DNA of 64,000 bases from Ensifer adhaerens (lineage in GTDB: Bacteria > Pseudomonadota > Alphaproteobacteria > Rhizobiales > Rhizobiaceae): NCBI GenBank assembly GCA_900215285.1, contig OCMG01000002.1, forward strand, positions 186,001-250,000, read 5' to 3'. Made by a program: the position numbers and the translations under genes. This document shows positions 1 to 8,925 of the stretch, piece by piece. The first letter of the stretch is position 1, and the number at the start of each line of letters is the position of its first letter. Under the pieces are notes generated by a model that was given only the letters and a program-made list of their open reading frames with translations, did not search any database and was not told the DNA's origin.

Positions 1-1
1 C

Positions 2-1054
2 GGTGCGCGAGACCTCCATCTCTCTGGCCTCAAGCTTCAAAAAGGGCTGGGAACCGCACTCGTCATACGAAACAGCGAGAATGTGACAATCGACAACTGT
101 GATATCAGGCATATGGGAGGTGGCGGTATCCTCGTCGAAGGAGGCAAGAACGTCATCATCTCCAATTGCCGGATTGACGACATCGCGGAAACCGCAGTCG
201 ATCTCAAGGGCGGCGATCGGGCGACTCTGGTTCCAGCAGGTCATGTCATCCGTGACAGCACCATCACGAATTTCGATATGGATACCCGCACCTATCATCC
301 TGGTGTTCGTCTCGCCGGCGTCGGTATCCAGGTTGAAGGAAACAGGATTCAGAACAGTTCTCATTCCGCCATCATTCTGCAAGGCAATGATCACGTCATC
401 CGTGACAACAGACTGGAAGATCTGGTCACAGAAGCTGACGACGCCGGCGCCATCTATGTGGGAAGGGACTGGACCGAACGCGGTACCGTCATCGAGAACA
501 ACATCTTCCTTGATATCGGCATGCCGGTCGTTGCGGGTTCAACATCGGTCACAGGAAGACGATATGTCTCCGGCATCTACCTCGATGATCAGGAGAGCGG
601 CTATCGCATTGAAAGAAATGTATTTTACAATGTCAGCCGGCCCGTGTTCATTCACGGCGGTCGCGATAACATCGTGCGGGACAATGCCTTCCTGCAATGC
701 GATCAGTCGGGAATTTACCTGGATCGAAGAGGTGAAGGGCTTTCTGGAGGAACGCTGGAGCAACGGCTTGATGCGGTTCCCTACACCTCACCCGTCTGGG
801 CGGCACGCTATCCCGCCCTCGTCAACATCCGCCATGAAAAGCCCGGAGAACCCATCAATAACGAAGCCTCCGGCAACGTCGCGGTCGGCTGCCAACTCTT
901 CGCCTTCTCTCCCAAGACATCACCAGCCACATGGCCGGGGATCGCCAACGATAGTCGCAGTCTCCCTGCGGACCAGAGCGACGATGGCCCCGCGGCGATG
1001 CTCGCGCGTGCGGGACTGGGATGCAGGGAATTTCCCGTTCTTTGCAAGCAATGA
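2..1054 (+). CDS. Right-handed parallel beta-helix protein, 5' end outside window
   Basis: The reading frame is open to the left edge, so the N-terminus is missing; the GTG at 83 is internal to it. The protein consists of repeated short strands with recurrent N/D-rich turns, such as VIRNSENVTIDNCDI, VIRDNRLEDL, VIENNIFLDI and IVRDNAFLQC. This is the signature of pectate-lyase/NosD-type right-handed beta-helices, which usually bind, cleave or epimerise polysaccharides. The last ~80 residues leave the repeat pattern. It lies about 200 bp upstream of an exported SGNH hydrolase on the same strand and near a polysaccharide locus, so action on the exopolysaccharide is likely but inferred. No catalytic residues can be assigned. 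Confidence 0.75.
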   Translation, partial: GARDLHLSGLKLQKGLGTALVIRNSENVTIDNCDIRHMGGGGILVEGGKNVIISNCRIDDIAETAVDLKGGDRATLVPAGHVIRDSTITNFDMDTRTYHPGVRLAGVGIQVEGNRIQNSSHSAIILQGNDHVIRDNRLEDLVTEADDAGAIYVGRDWTERGTVIENNIFLDIGMPVVAGSTSVTGRRYVSGIYLDDQESGYRIERNVFYNVSRPVFIHGGRDNIVRDNAFLQCDQSGIYLDRRGEGLSGGTLEQRLDAVPYTSPVWAARYPALVNIRHEKPGEPINNEASGNVAVGCQLFAFSPKTSPATWPGIANDSRSLPADQSDDGPAAMLARAGLGCREFPVLCKQ

Positions 1055-1264
1055 CCTGCGCGGCGTTCGGGTTTCCTGGCCGGTACGCGGTCGCCTGAAA
1101 TGGAGAACATTCTGGCCTTTATCGCCGTGACCGATTGCAAACCATTCGGCGGACGAATGGAATTAAGCCATTGAAAACATATGCTTTAGCCAATGAGATC
1201 CGTCCCCAGTGGGCGGACCTGATCCGAGCAAAGACGACGCACAAAATCAACGCAGGGGAAGCCA

Positions 1265-2884
1265 ATGTTAGAGTCATCGCCTATCGAATTGAACAGAAGG
1301 ACGTTTCTGATGATAGGACTGACATTGGCACTTGATGCGGGCGGCGCATCCGCAGATGAATCGAGCGCACCTGCCTGGGTCGCACTTGACGCCAAGAAAA
1401 CGCCAGCGAACTTCATGCTGGATGCAAGACATGATCGTGGATGGTTCAACGGCAGCGCCTTTACCACGGAAACCGCGCTGCTGGCGGCGATGGGCGGCAC
1501 AAGGTCAGGCGTAATCAGATCCATCGGCCCGTCCATCCGCGGCGACGAACTCCTCCTCAATGGCGGCTTCGATACCGACGTTGCGGGTTGGGTCGCGAAC
1601 ACATCGAATGCGCCCCTGAGTTGGGACAATGGTCGACTGAAAATCACCAACAATACCGGGGCCTCGACGGCGATCACCGCGTACCAGTCCGTCGCCATGG
1701 ATGTTCGACGCGCATACCGCGGCGGCTATCAGCTGATTTCGGGCGCTGTGAACAGCCGGCTGAGTTTCTTCGGTTCCACCACGGCAACCCTGCGCAAAGC
1801 GGTCATTCCGCCGAATACCCCCGTCGGCACCTGGTCGGGGCTCGCCTCCGCCAGGCCCGATTGCTCCATCCTGATGTTCCGCGCCGACAGCATCGGGAAT
1901 GGCGCTTCGGTCGTGGTGGATGACATCACCCTGAAAGAAGCCGTCCCGTTTACGGGATGGAATATCGGTGGCTATCGCCAACGCGTCACGGCCCGAACGC
2001 CGGCAACGATTTCCGCCACACAGGTTCTTCTGGACACGTCCGACGACCTGACACTCGCCTCAGCCAGCGGCAACACGGTCCAGAGCCGGGTGCGGCTGGA
2101 ATATCGCAACGACAACAGCATTCATCTGATTGTGACATCGGGCTCCACACAGCAGGTCGACATGTCGCTCGGCACCATCGCGGTGGACACAGACTTCACG
2201 GTCGAACTGCGCATTGGTCTTACGACAGTTTCTGCACGGCTGGGAGACACCGCCTATTCACACGCCAGCCTGGGAAATGGCGCGCCCGGGGTAGCAAAAC
2301 TGCGGATCGGCGCTTCGAGTGCGGGAGAAACCTGGACCGGTTCCATTGACAGCGTAGCGGTCTGGACGTTCGGGAAGGGATCCATCCGCTTCGAGGGCGA
2401 CAGCTATATCGGTGGAGCGGGCGGGATCGGAATGCCGCTCTATTATGCCATGGTTGCTGATCGCATCGTGACATCGACAGGGGTGGGCGGCGATACGATG
2501 GATGGCATCAAAAGCCGTTTCCTCAATGCCAATAATGCGGAACTTCTTGCCGCAACGACCGTCTTCTGGGACGGGTCCCCCAATGGCCTGACGGCCGTGC
2601 CTGCCTATTGTGACCTCCTGCAGGATTGCATCAGCGCCCTTGGTCACGGCCGCTTCGTCGTCATCCCGGCGGCCATTGGAGATAATACACTGAAGACACA
2701 GATCCGAGACGAGATGGTGCGCCGCTGGCCGAACAACACTTATGACTGGCGACCGTACATCTTGAACACAGGCGGCGTCATTGATGCCTCACGCTTCCAG
2801 TCAGACGGTGCGCATCTGAACGCCACGGGCATGTCGGAGGCCGCGATGGGCCTGCAGGCCTTCATCGACAGCAAGGGTTGGTAG
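1265..2884 (+). CDS. Tat-exported SGNH/GDSL-type hydrolase with N-terminal jelly-roll-like region
   Basis: 539 aa, ATG preceded by an AGGGGA ribosome site. The N-terminus has an RR-x-FL segment (NRRTFLMIGL) followed by a hydrophobic stretch ending near ASADE, which fits a Tat signal. Residues ~100-360 are beta-rich, with carbohydrate-binding-like repeats. The C-terminal domain carries SGNH blocks: EGDSYIGG with Ser380, GVGGDTMDG with the oxyanion Gly, and DGAHLN with Asp514 and His517. The usual block III GxND is replaced by a FWDGSPNG segment, so the oxyanion Asn is uncertain. Such enzymes often deacetylate polysaccharides. With the beta-helix gene upstream it may tailor or degrade the local exopolysaccharide (inference). 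Confidence 0.7.
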   Translation: MLESSPIELNRRTFLMIGLTLALDAGGASADESSAPAWVALDAKKTPANFMLDARHDRGWFNGSAFTTETALLAAMGGTRSGVIRSIGPSIRGDELLLNGGFDTDVAGWVANTSNAPLSWDNGRLKITNNTGASTAITAYQSVAMDVRRAYRGGYQLISGAVNSRLSFFGSTTATLRKAVIPPNTPVGTWSGLASARPDCSILMFRADSIGNGASVVVDDITLKEAVPFTGWNIGGYRQRVTARTPATISATQVLLDTSDDLTLASASGNTVQSRVRLEYRNDNSIHLIVTSGSTQQVDMSLGTIAVDTDFTVELRIGLTTVSARLGDTAYSHASLGNGAPGVAKLRIGASSAGETWTGSIDSVAVWTFGKGSIRFEGDSYIGGAGGIGMPLYYAMVADRIVTSTGVGGDTMDGIKSRFLNANNAELLAATTVFWDGSPNGLTAVPAYCDLLQDCISALGHGRFVVIPAAIGDNTLKTQIRDEMVRRWPNNTYDWRPYILNTGGVIDASRFQSDGAHLNATGMSEAAMGLQAFIDSKGW

Positions 2885-2896
2885 GTTCAACAGGGT

Positions 2897-2923
2897 CAGG
2901 CCGATGAGGGCGTCATCGGCCTG
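2897..2923. terminator. Perfect hairpin between convergent genes
   Basis: An 11-bp perfect inverted repeat (CAGGCCGATGA / TCATCGGCCTG) with a 5-nt loop lies in the short gap between the SGNH hydrolase and the convergent permease gene. No long T-run follows on either side (TCTCCTCC to the right), so it is a candidate bidirectional terminator rather than a textbook intrinsic one. Confidence 0.55.
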
Positions 2924-2979
2924 TCTCCTCCACTGGATTCCAGCGGGTCCCCTGCTGTTCTTGTCAACGATCTCTGGTG

Positions 2980-3828
2980 TTATCCGCGCCAACTCAGGAA
3001 GCGCTTTTCGATAAGGCCAATGACGAAGCTCACGATCAAGCCCATGACGGAAAGAATAGTCACGCCGGCAAACAGTTTCTCCAGATTGTAAAGCGATCCG
3101 GCCTCCAGAATGTAGGAGCCCACGCCGAACTGCGCGCCCAGCATTTCCGCGGCAACAAGGAGAATGATGGCGATGGAGATCGAAACGCGAAGTCCGGAGA
3201 GGATAGCGGGGAAAGCCCCCGGCAACACGATCTTGCGAACGATCGACCACCAGGACAGACCGAAGCTTTGGCCCATTCGGATCAGGGACCGATCGACATT
3301 GTCGACGGCGCCGTAAGTGGCGACCACGGTCGGTGTGAAGGTTCCGAAGGCAATCAGCATATACTTGGACATCTCATCGATGCCGAACCAAATCACGAAC
3401 AGCGGCAACAGCGCAATCTTCGGGATCGGAAACAAGGCGGCGACCAGCGGTACGAGGCCCGCGCGGACATAACTGAACAATCCGATCATGACGCCAAGGA
3501 CGATCCCGGTCGTAATACCAATGGCGGCTCCTACGAACAACCGCTGCAGCGACGGCAGCAGATGCTTCCATAGCAGCCCCGTATTCCAAAGCTGCACGAA
3601 GGTTTCCAGAACCGCCGAAGGCCGAGGCAGGGTGAGGTTGGAAATCACGCCCGTTCGCGTTCCGACTTCCGCGAGGGCAATCAGGACCACGAAAACTGCG
3701 ATTGCCATGCCGCGCACCGGCTTCGGTGCGAAGCCGCCGCCGCGAAACTGCACGGTCCGGATCGCCGTCTCCCCCTCGCCTCCATCATCAGCCGCCACAG
3801 CCGGCATGACCGCACCGATCTCAGACAT
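2980..3828 (-). CDS. ABC transporter permease, SsuC/TauC type
   Basis: 282 aa inner-membrane permease with about six membrane spans in the BPD_transp_1 fold, of the nitrate/sulfonate/taurine branch. The cytoplasmic EAA-like loop is visible as GQSFGLSWWSIVRKIVLPGAFP. I chose the ATG at 3828 (MSEIGAV...), which overlaps the stop of the upstream ATPase by 8 nt. The frame is open further upstream, but that extension runs inside the ATPase gene and is Arg/Ser-rich noise. Third gene of a minus-strand substrate-binding/ATPase/permease operon. The substrate cannot be read from sequence; sulfonates, taurine or nitrogenous heterocycles are the usual ones. Confidence 0.88.
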   Translation of the reverse strand: MSEIGAVMPAVAADDGGEGETAIRTVQFRGGGFAPKPVRGMAIAVFVVLIALAEVGTRTGVISNLTLPRPSAVLETFVQLWNTGLLWKHLLPSLQRLFVGAAIGITTGIVLGVMIGLFSYVRAGLVPLVAALFPIPKIALLPLFVIWFGIDEMSKYMLIAFGTFTPTVVATYGAVDNVDRSLIRMGQSFGLSWWSIVRKIVLPGAFPAILSGLRVSISIAIILLVAAEMLGAQFGVGSYILEAGSLYNLEKLFAGVTILSVMGLIVSFVIGLIEKRFLSWRG

Positions 3829-4588
3829 TGACAAGCTCCTTGTCTGCGGCCATCGCCTCGTCACGCATGAGCGACCACAATTGCTTCTGTTTTTCCTCGA
3901 GGAAGGGATTGCCCAGGTCGCGCTCTTTGAGCGGCATGTCGATTTCAACGATCTCGCGAATCCGACCCGGGCGGCGCGATAGAACCACGACCCGGTGTCC
4001 AAGGCGAACCGCTTCATTCAGATTGTGGGTCACATAGACCGACGTGAACGGTTGGCGTGTCCAAAGCGAAACCAGATCATCCATCAGAAGCTCACGCGTC
4101 TGGCTGTCGAGAGCCGAAAGCGGTTCATCCATCAGCATGACGGCAGGCCGGACGGCAAGGGCACGGCTGATGGCAACGCGCTGCCGCATGCCACCGGAAA
4201 GCTGCTTGGGCAAAGCGGTCCGGAAATCGGAAAGGCGGGTGCGTTGCAGCACATCCGTCACAATCTCGTCCATCGCGCGTCGTCCGAGACCGTGATCCTC
4301 CAGCACCAGCTTGATGTTGCCTTCCACCGTGCGCCAGGGCAGCAAGGCGAAATGCTGGAAGACATAGGTCAACGGATTGAGTGAATCCTTCGGCGGATCG
4401 CCAATCTGGAGCACGCGCCCCGAAGCCGGCCGTTCAAGCCCGCCCAAAAACCTGAGCAGCGTTGATTTTCCGCAACCCGAAGGACCGACAAGGCAGACGA
4501 TCTGGCCCTGGGGGATTTCGAGCGAAATGTCCTTGACGACCTCGACTGAACCATAGGAATGGCCGACATTTTCGAGCTTCAGGTCCAT
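3821..4588 (-). CDS. ABC transporter ATP-binding protein, SsuB/TauB type
   Basis: 255 aa nucleotide-binding subunit. Walker A is GPSGCGKST (~35-43), the Q-loop lies in VFQHFALLPWR, the signature is LSGGMRQR, Walker B is VMLMDEP, and the H-loop is YVTHN. The FALLPWRTVEGN segment is typical of the nitrate/sulfonate/taurine importer family. It sits between the substrate-binding gene (51 nt upstream) and the permease (8-nt overlap), so one transcript is likely. It powers uptake of the ligand bound by the product of 4640-5662. Confidence 0.9.
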   Translation of the reverse strand: MDLKLENVGHSYGSVEVVKDISLEIPQGQIVCLVGPSGCGKSTLLRFLGGLERPASGRVLQIGDPPKDSLNPLTYVFQHFALLPWRTVEGNIKLVLEDHGLGRRAMDEIVTDVLQRTRLSDFRTALPKQLSGGMRQRVAISRALAVRPAVMLMDEPLSALDSQTRELLMDDLVSLWTRQPFTSVYVTHNLNEAVRLGHRVVVLSRRPGRIREIVEIDMPLKERDLGNPFLEEKQKQLWSLMRDEAMAADKELVNV

Positions 4589-4639
4589 ATGACCTCCCTG
4601 CGGAGGCCTGATGCGACCCCCGCGACATGTGTCGACCGA

Positions 4640-5662
4640 TCAGATCGTCTTGACATAGGATGTGTCGAAAAGCTGATCCTTCGAGACACTTTCCTGGATC
4701 ATGTCCTCAGACTTCATCCAGTCGACCTGCTCGATGCAGCTTCCGATCGAGAGCGCCAGACCGTTGTTGATCCGCATCGCGCCATCGACCAGGTTCTGCA
4801 TGGCAACGTCGAACGGGCTGTCGCTGTCGACATACTTGTAGACGATCTTCGCCTGCGCCTCGCGTTCGGCGTCATTGGCGGTCTTGTCGACGAAGGCCGC
4901 GTTGTAATCGGCGATGGCGCGGGAATAGGCCTTGACGAAGGCCTCTGTCAGGTCACGTTCGGATTTGGCGTTCTTGGTCGACGTGAATGCTGTCGTCACC
5001 TGATAGTCCGGCGCATAGTCGGAAACGAGGCCGATCTGCTTGGCCGCCCCCTCGCGAATGAGCTTTCTGGCAACGTTGGGCTGGATAGCCCAGGCGTCGA
5101 TCTGGCCACTGGTGATCGCACCAACGAGCGCCCCGAGCTTTTGCAGCGGACGCAGCTGGATCTCCGACATGGGAATATTGTTCGCCTTGGCAATCTTGTA
5201 GGCCATGAAATGGAACGATGAACCGGCGGTCGTAATGCCGAAGCTTTTGCCGGCGAGCTTGGACGGATCGGTGAGACCCGCCTCATAGGCCTTGTTGGAC
5301 GCCAGGATGATGGCCCCGATCGTGCCCTTCTCTTCGGTCAAGGCTCCACCGATGACCTTGACGGCGCCCTTCTGCGCCAGGCTGACAAGACCACCGCTCA
5401 TCGCCGTCACACCGAAATCGGCATCGCCGGAGGCGATGGCAACGGCCATAGGCTGCGCGGCCTCGAAGAATTTCAGCTCGATATCGAGCCCGGCTTCCTT
5501 GAAGTATCCGCGTTCGAAAGCGATGAAGCTCGGGGCGTGGCTGGCAAGATGAAGCACGGCAAGATGACGGGCAGCGGCCCGCGCGGGCGCGCCAAGCGAC
5601 GCAGCGGCCGCAGCGGCGCCCATGCCGATCAGTGCTTGACGACGATTGAGGGTAAATTGCAT
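4640..5662 (-). CDS. ABC transporter substrate-binding protein, NMT1/SsuA-like, Tat-type signal
   Basis: 340 aa periplasmic binding protein, first gene of the importer operon. The N-terminus NRRQALIGMGAAAAAASLG has the twin-arginine and hydrophobic core of a Tat signal, with likely cleavage after APARA. The mature part has the NMT1/SsuA pattern: HLASHAPSFIAFERGYFKEAGLDIELKFF split below as an N-terminal lobe, then GDADFGVT and a central TSGQIDAWAIQPN ligand-pocket region. A strong ribosome site (GGAGGAAAAACCC before ATG) supports this start. Ligand unknown; sulfonate/taurine-like or pyrimidine-precursor-like ligands are family possibilities. Confidence 0.85.
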   Translation of the reverse strand: MQFTLNRRQALIGMGAAAAAASLGAPARAAARHLAVLHLASHAPSFIAFERGYFKEAGLDIELKFFEAAQPMAVAIASGDADFGVTAMSGGLVSLAQKGAVKVIGGALTEEKGTIGAIILASNKAYEAGLTDPSKLAGKSFGITTAGSSFHFMAYKIAKANNIPMSEIQLRPLQKLGALVGAITSGQIDAWAIQPNVARKLIREGAAKQIGLVSDYAPDYQVTTAFTSTKNAKSERDLTEAFVKAYSRAIADYNAAFVDKTANDAEREAQAKIVYKYVDSDSPFDVAMQNLVDGAMRINNGLALSIGSCIEQVDWMKSEDMIQESVSKDQLFDTSYVKTI

Positions 5663-6006
5663 TGGGTTTTTCCTCCGATGGTGATCGACTTCCCGGTGTC
5701 ACGCGGTCTACTTGACACCGGTAGGCATGGAAAACAACAAACAATCGTGATGTCTGTCCTGCCGTGACGGCATGGAAGCGGTTTTCACCAACGCCTTACA
5801 AAAGCGGTTGCAGGTTCTGCAAGAGCTTTGTCAGAATGGGGATGCGGAAGAGCATTTCCAGCGACGTTGGAAACAGGTTCGCATCCGGAATGGCGTGAAA
5901 ACAAGGACATAGAGCGCTTCGATTTTACACGGGGCGCGCGGAAACGAGTTTTGGGCAGCGGAGCCCGCTATCCCGCACACTGAAGGAAATCGACTGGCCA
6001 CGAGGG
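5663..6006. promoter_or_regulatory. 344-bp gap: upstream region of the importer operon
   Basis: No coding frame here has a ribosome site or protein-like composition. The left part must hold the promoter of the minus-strand importer operon; the right part is the 3' flank of the acetyltransferase. I cannot place -35/-10 boxes with confidence. Confidence 0.4.
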
Positions 6007-6567
6007 TCAGAAGCGTGCGCGGTCACGGATTTTCCGGGCCGGATTTCCCGCCCATATTTCCCATGCGGGGACGTTCTTTACGGCAACGCCGCGCGCGCCG
6101 ACGACAGCCCCCTCTCCGATCGCTATGCCCGGCCCGACAAAGGCCTCGGCGGCAATCCATGCCTTCGCGCCGATGGTGATCGGCTTGGGCTGAAGCTGGA
6201 AATACGGATCATCCGGATCGTGCGTGCCACCGCAAAGATGCGAACGCTGGGAGACGATGGCATAGTCGCCCACCGAGATGCGATCCATGCAATAGCAGAT
6301 GACGCCAGGCCCAAGAACCGCATGCTCCCCCATCGCCAGATTGGGCGGATACCAGATCACGGCGCTGGGATAGACACGTGCCGTGCCGCTGATCTTGGCC
6401 CCGAACAGCCGCAAGAGACGCCTGCGCCAGCCATGAAAGGGCACGGGCGACGGACGACCCAGAACGCCCCAGACCATACCCCAGACCAGCCGCAGAAGCC
6501 GATGGCGCAACGAAAAGCTCGCCCCACCCTCGCGGGGATTGGACTGCCGGGCATCAAGAACAGTCAT
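6007..6567 (-). CDS. WcaF-family exopolysaccharide O-acetyltransferase
   Basis: 186 aa hexapeptide-repeat (left-handed beta-helix) acetyltransferase of the colanic-acid WcaF/NodL-like group. Visible features are the N-terminal LRLVWGMVWGVL helix, the hexapeptide coils (VYPSAVIWYPPNLAMGEHAV, then ITIGAKAWIAAEAFVGPGIA), the catalytic-loop histidine in LCGGTHDP, and the C-terminal WAGNPARKIRDR closing motif. It probably transfers acetyl from acetyl-CoA to a sugar of the repeat unit in the cytoplasm. Its ATG overlaps the stop of the upstream glycosyltransferase by 4 nt (ATGA). It is the last gene of the minus-strand polysaccharide run. Confidence 0.85.
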   Translation of the reverse strand: MTVLDARQSNPREGGASFSLRHRLLRLVWGMVWGVLGRPSPVPFHGWRRRLLRLFGAKISGTARVYPSAVIWYPPNLAMGEHAVLGPGVICYCMDRISVGDYAIVSQRSHLCGGTHDPDDPYFQLQPKPITIGAKAWIAAEAFVGPGIAIGEGAVVGARGVAVKNVPAWEIWAGNPARKIRDRARF

Positions 6568-7721
6568 GAAACCTCGCTCGATTCGCCATATAGGTGGATA
6601 AGGGCGTCACGCACCCCCGCTTGTGAATACCGGTCCTGCAGAAGTTGAAGTCCGTTTTTTGCCAGATCGACACGCGCCGTCGAAGGCAAAGCAAAAGCGT
6701 GCTCCAGCGCCTGGGCGATTGTTTGCGGGTCCGGTCCCGTTCTGATTGCAGCGCCCCGTTTGAAACCGACAGGCAGGTTGCACTCATCCGTCATGATGAC
6801 CGGTATGCCCGCCGACCATGCCTCCAGAATGGACATGGGCAGTCCCTCGCTTTTCGAGGGCAATATGAAGAAGGTAGCGCAGGACATGCTTTGCTGCTTC
6901 TCCAACCCATATTGCGGGCCTGCGAAAATCGCATTGCCGAAGCTGTGGTGAAGGTTGGCTATCTCATCTTCCAACCCGACAAGTCCGTCATTCCAGCCGC
7001 AAAACACCAGAAGCGAACGATCGCGAAATTCCGGGCTCCGCTCGCAGAGCGCGCGCCACGCATGGCATAGTTCAAGGCAGCCCTTCTTCTCGTGGATACG
7101 GCCCAGGAAAAGATAGACGTCCCGGCCCTGGTAATCCGGGCGCCACCAGTTCGGCCGTGTCTCTTCATGAACAAAGGGGGCGACGTAGTTCGGAATGATT
7201 TCCACCGCCTGCCCCCGCACGAACTCGGAAACATCCTCCACCTCGCGCGTGGTGAGAACCTGGAAACCAGCTGCGCGGCGGAGAAAACGGTTCTGATAAA
7301 GCAGCGACACCATCCGCTTCAGGCGGGGTGATCTTGCCCTGATCCACTTCTCCAGCATGCCATGGGGCGTGACGACGTAACGCCCCCCCGTCGCAAGCGA
7401 CCAGAGATAGACCGCGAGGCAATGGAACTGCCACACCCCATGAACGTGAACGACATCGGGTCGCGCGCGCAGAAGGGCCAGGAGCAACCCCGGAGAGAAG
7501 GAAAAGCTTCTCGGGCCAAAAACCCGAAAAGCGCGGATCGGCACCGAATTCCACGTGTCACGGTCGCTTTTGAAAAAATCATCATCAAAGGTCAGAACGG
7601 AAACATCGACCTCTGGCGAGGAGACAAGCGCGAGGGCCTGAAGCCTGGCCGATTCCGAAACGCCGCCACCGCCACGCGAAATGGAGGGCAGGCAGAAAAG
7701 CACTGTTCTCCGAGACCTCAT
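6564..7721 (-). CDS. GT4-family glycosyltransferase
   Basis: 385 aa. The N-terminal lobe has a Gly-rich donor/acceptor loop (SISRGGGGVSESA) and DVVHVHGVWQ, and the C-terminal lobe has FLGRIHEKKGC and the EX7E motif of retaining GT4 enzymes (EGLPMSILE). A GT-B fold transferring a sugar to the lipid-linked repeat unit is inferred. I chose ATG 7721, which overlaps the stop of the upstream glycosyltransferase by 4 nt. The open frame upstream of that ATG is Arg-rich and lies inside the neighbour. Donor and linkage cannot be told from sequence. Confidence 0.87.
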   Translation of the reverse strand: MRSRRTVLFCLPSISRGGGGVSESARLQALALVSSPEVDVSVLTFDDDFFKSDRDTWNSVPIRAFRVFGPRSFSFSPGLLLALLRARPDVVHVHGVWQFHCLAVYLWSLATGGRYVVTPHGMLEKWIRARSPRLKRMVSLLYQNRFLRRAAGFQVLTTREVEDVSEFVRGQAVEIIPNYVAPFVHEETRPNWWRPDYQGRDVYLFLGRIHEKKGCLELCHAWRALCERSPEFRDRSLLVFCGWNDGLVGLEDEIANLHHSFGNAIFAGPQYGLEKQQSMSCATFFILPSKSEGLPMSILEAWSAGIPVIMTDECNLPVGFKRGAAIRTGPDPQTIAQALEHAFALPSTARVDLAKNGLQLLQDRYSQAGVRDALIHLYGESSEVS

Positions 7722-8860
7722 GCGGGAGGCACCAATGTCATGACCGCCTCGGCGAAACGGGCGACGTCGCCTTTCTCGGCATAGACCGATGCAGACGCGC
7801 ACATGCGTCTCCAAAGCGCCTCGTCACGATCCAGCAGCCCCATGAAGAAGGCCAGCCCTTCCGGGTTGTCCGGCTCGATGACAAAGCCGTTCACCCCACT
7901 ACGCACCAGTGTATCGCGCGCGCCGCAATTGTCGGAGAGGATAACGGGCAGACCCATGGCCTGCGCTTCTATCACCACATTGCCGAACTGCTCCTCGATG
8001 CTGGGCAGCAGCAGTGCAAGCGTCTGCCCAAGAACCTTCGCCACACCATCGCGTTGCACAAAGCCTCGGAAAACCACCTGTTCGCCAAGCTTCAATTCGG
8101 CGACCTTAGCGCGAAGAAGCGGCTCCAGTTCTCCCGACCCGCAAAGATGAAGTTTGCGAGGCTGGTCAGCAGCTTGGCAGTACATTGCGTACCCTTCCAA
8201 AGCCATAGAAAGGTTCTTTTTGGGAACGAAACGCGCAATGATCGTGAAATGCCGCTCAGAAAATGGCATCCCTTCAGGGGCGGGCGCGGAAGCTGCAAGT
8301 TCCCTGATCTTGCTAAGCGAGAGCGTGTTGTAAGGACTGACAATCTTCCGGGAGTTCACACCAAGAAAGCGCATGTAATCGGTCGAACGCGCCCTGTTTG
8401 AAAATCCACCGCTATAGGGCAGGTAGAAAAAGCTCTTGCCGACCTCTCGCCATAGATGACGTTCGTAGTCATCGAATTTCGAATCCCCCATGGCATAAAC
8501 CTCTTTGCCCAGGATCCGGAGCGTAGCAGCCGCAAAAAGAATTGCCGGGCGCTCGTAATTGCAGACGAAAACATGGTCGGCATCCAGCTTTCTGCAAAAA
8601 CGAACAATCTTGGCCGCGGTCTTCAAATTGGATTGGCGCGAATAGTCTCGACGAGAAAACAGCGTTAACTTCTCAAATCCAACATCCGCATTATCATTCT
8701 CCCAGCCGTATGTATCGCTCTTGGCAAACACTTCAATACCCACGATACGGGCGTTGCCCCTATAGGCCCGAGCTACCTCGCGCACACGGTCGTCGTGCAT
8801 AGGGCCAAAATTATCCCAGATAAAAACTATTGTCGCCAATGTCTTCTCACAATCTTCCAT
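7718..8860 (-). CDS. GT4-family glycosyltransferase
   Basis: 380 aa, GT-B fold. The N-terminal lobe begins ATIVFIWDNFGPMHDDRV. The C-terminal lobe has the GT4 nucleotide-sugar site: IIARFVPKKN, LCGSGELEP, then EEQFGNVVIEAQAMGLPVI containing the EX7E pair. A C-terminal tail reads VYAEKGDVARFAEAV. It lies 65 nt downstream of the polymerase gene and is translationally coupled (ATGA) to the next glycosyltransferase. It probably adds one residue of the exopolysaccharide repeat at the inner face of the membrane. Sugar specificity unknown. Confidence 0.87.
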   Translation of the reverse strand: MEDCEKTLATIVFIWDNFGPMHDDRVREVARAYRGNARIVGIEVFAKSDTYGWENDNADVGFEKLTLFSRRDYSRQSNLKTAAKIVRFCRKLDADHVFVCNYERPAILFAAATLRILGKEVYAMGDSKFDDYERHLWREVGKSFFYLPYSGGFSNRARSTDYMRFLGVNSRKIVSPYNTLSLSKIRELAASAPAPEGMPFSERHFTIIARFVPKKNLSMALEGYAMYCQAADQPRKLHLCGSGELEPLLRAKVAELKLGEQVVFRGFVQRDGVAKVLGQTLALLLPSIEEQFGNVVIEAQAMGLPVILSDNCGARDTLVRSGVNGFVIEPDNPEGLAFFMGLLDRDEALWRRMCASASVYAEKGDVARFAEAVMTLVPPA

Positions 8861-8925
8861 GTGTTAAATGCCAGATGTTCTCGCCGACAAAAATAAAGCT
8901 AGAACCGCGAACGACTCATCTAACG

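Noticed and set aside
1135..1335. 66-codon frame before the SGNH hydrolase gene
   Set aside because: Ends inside the hydrolase gene in another frame and has no ribosome site or recognisable features.
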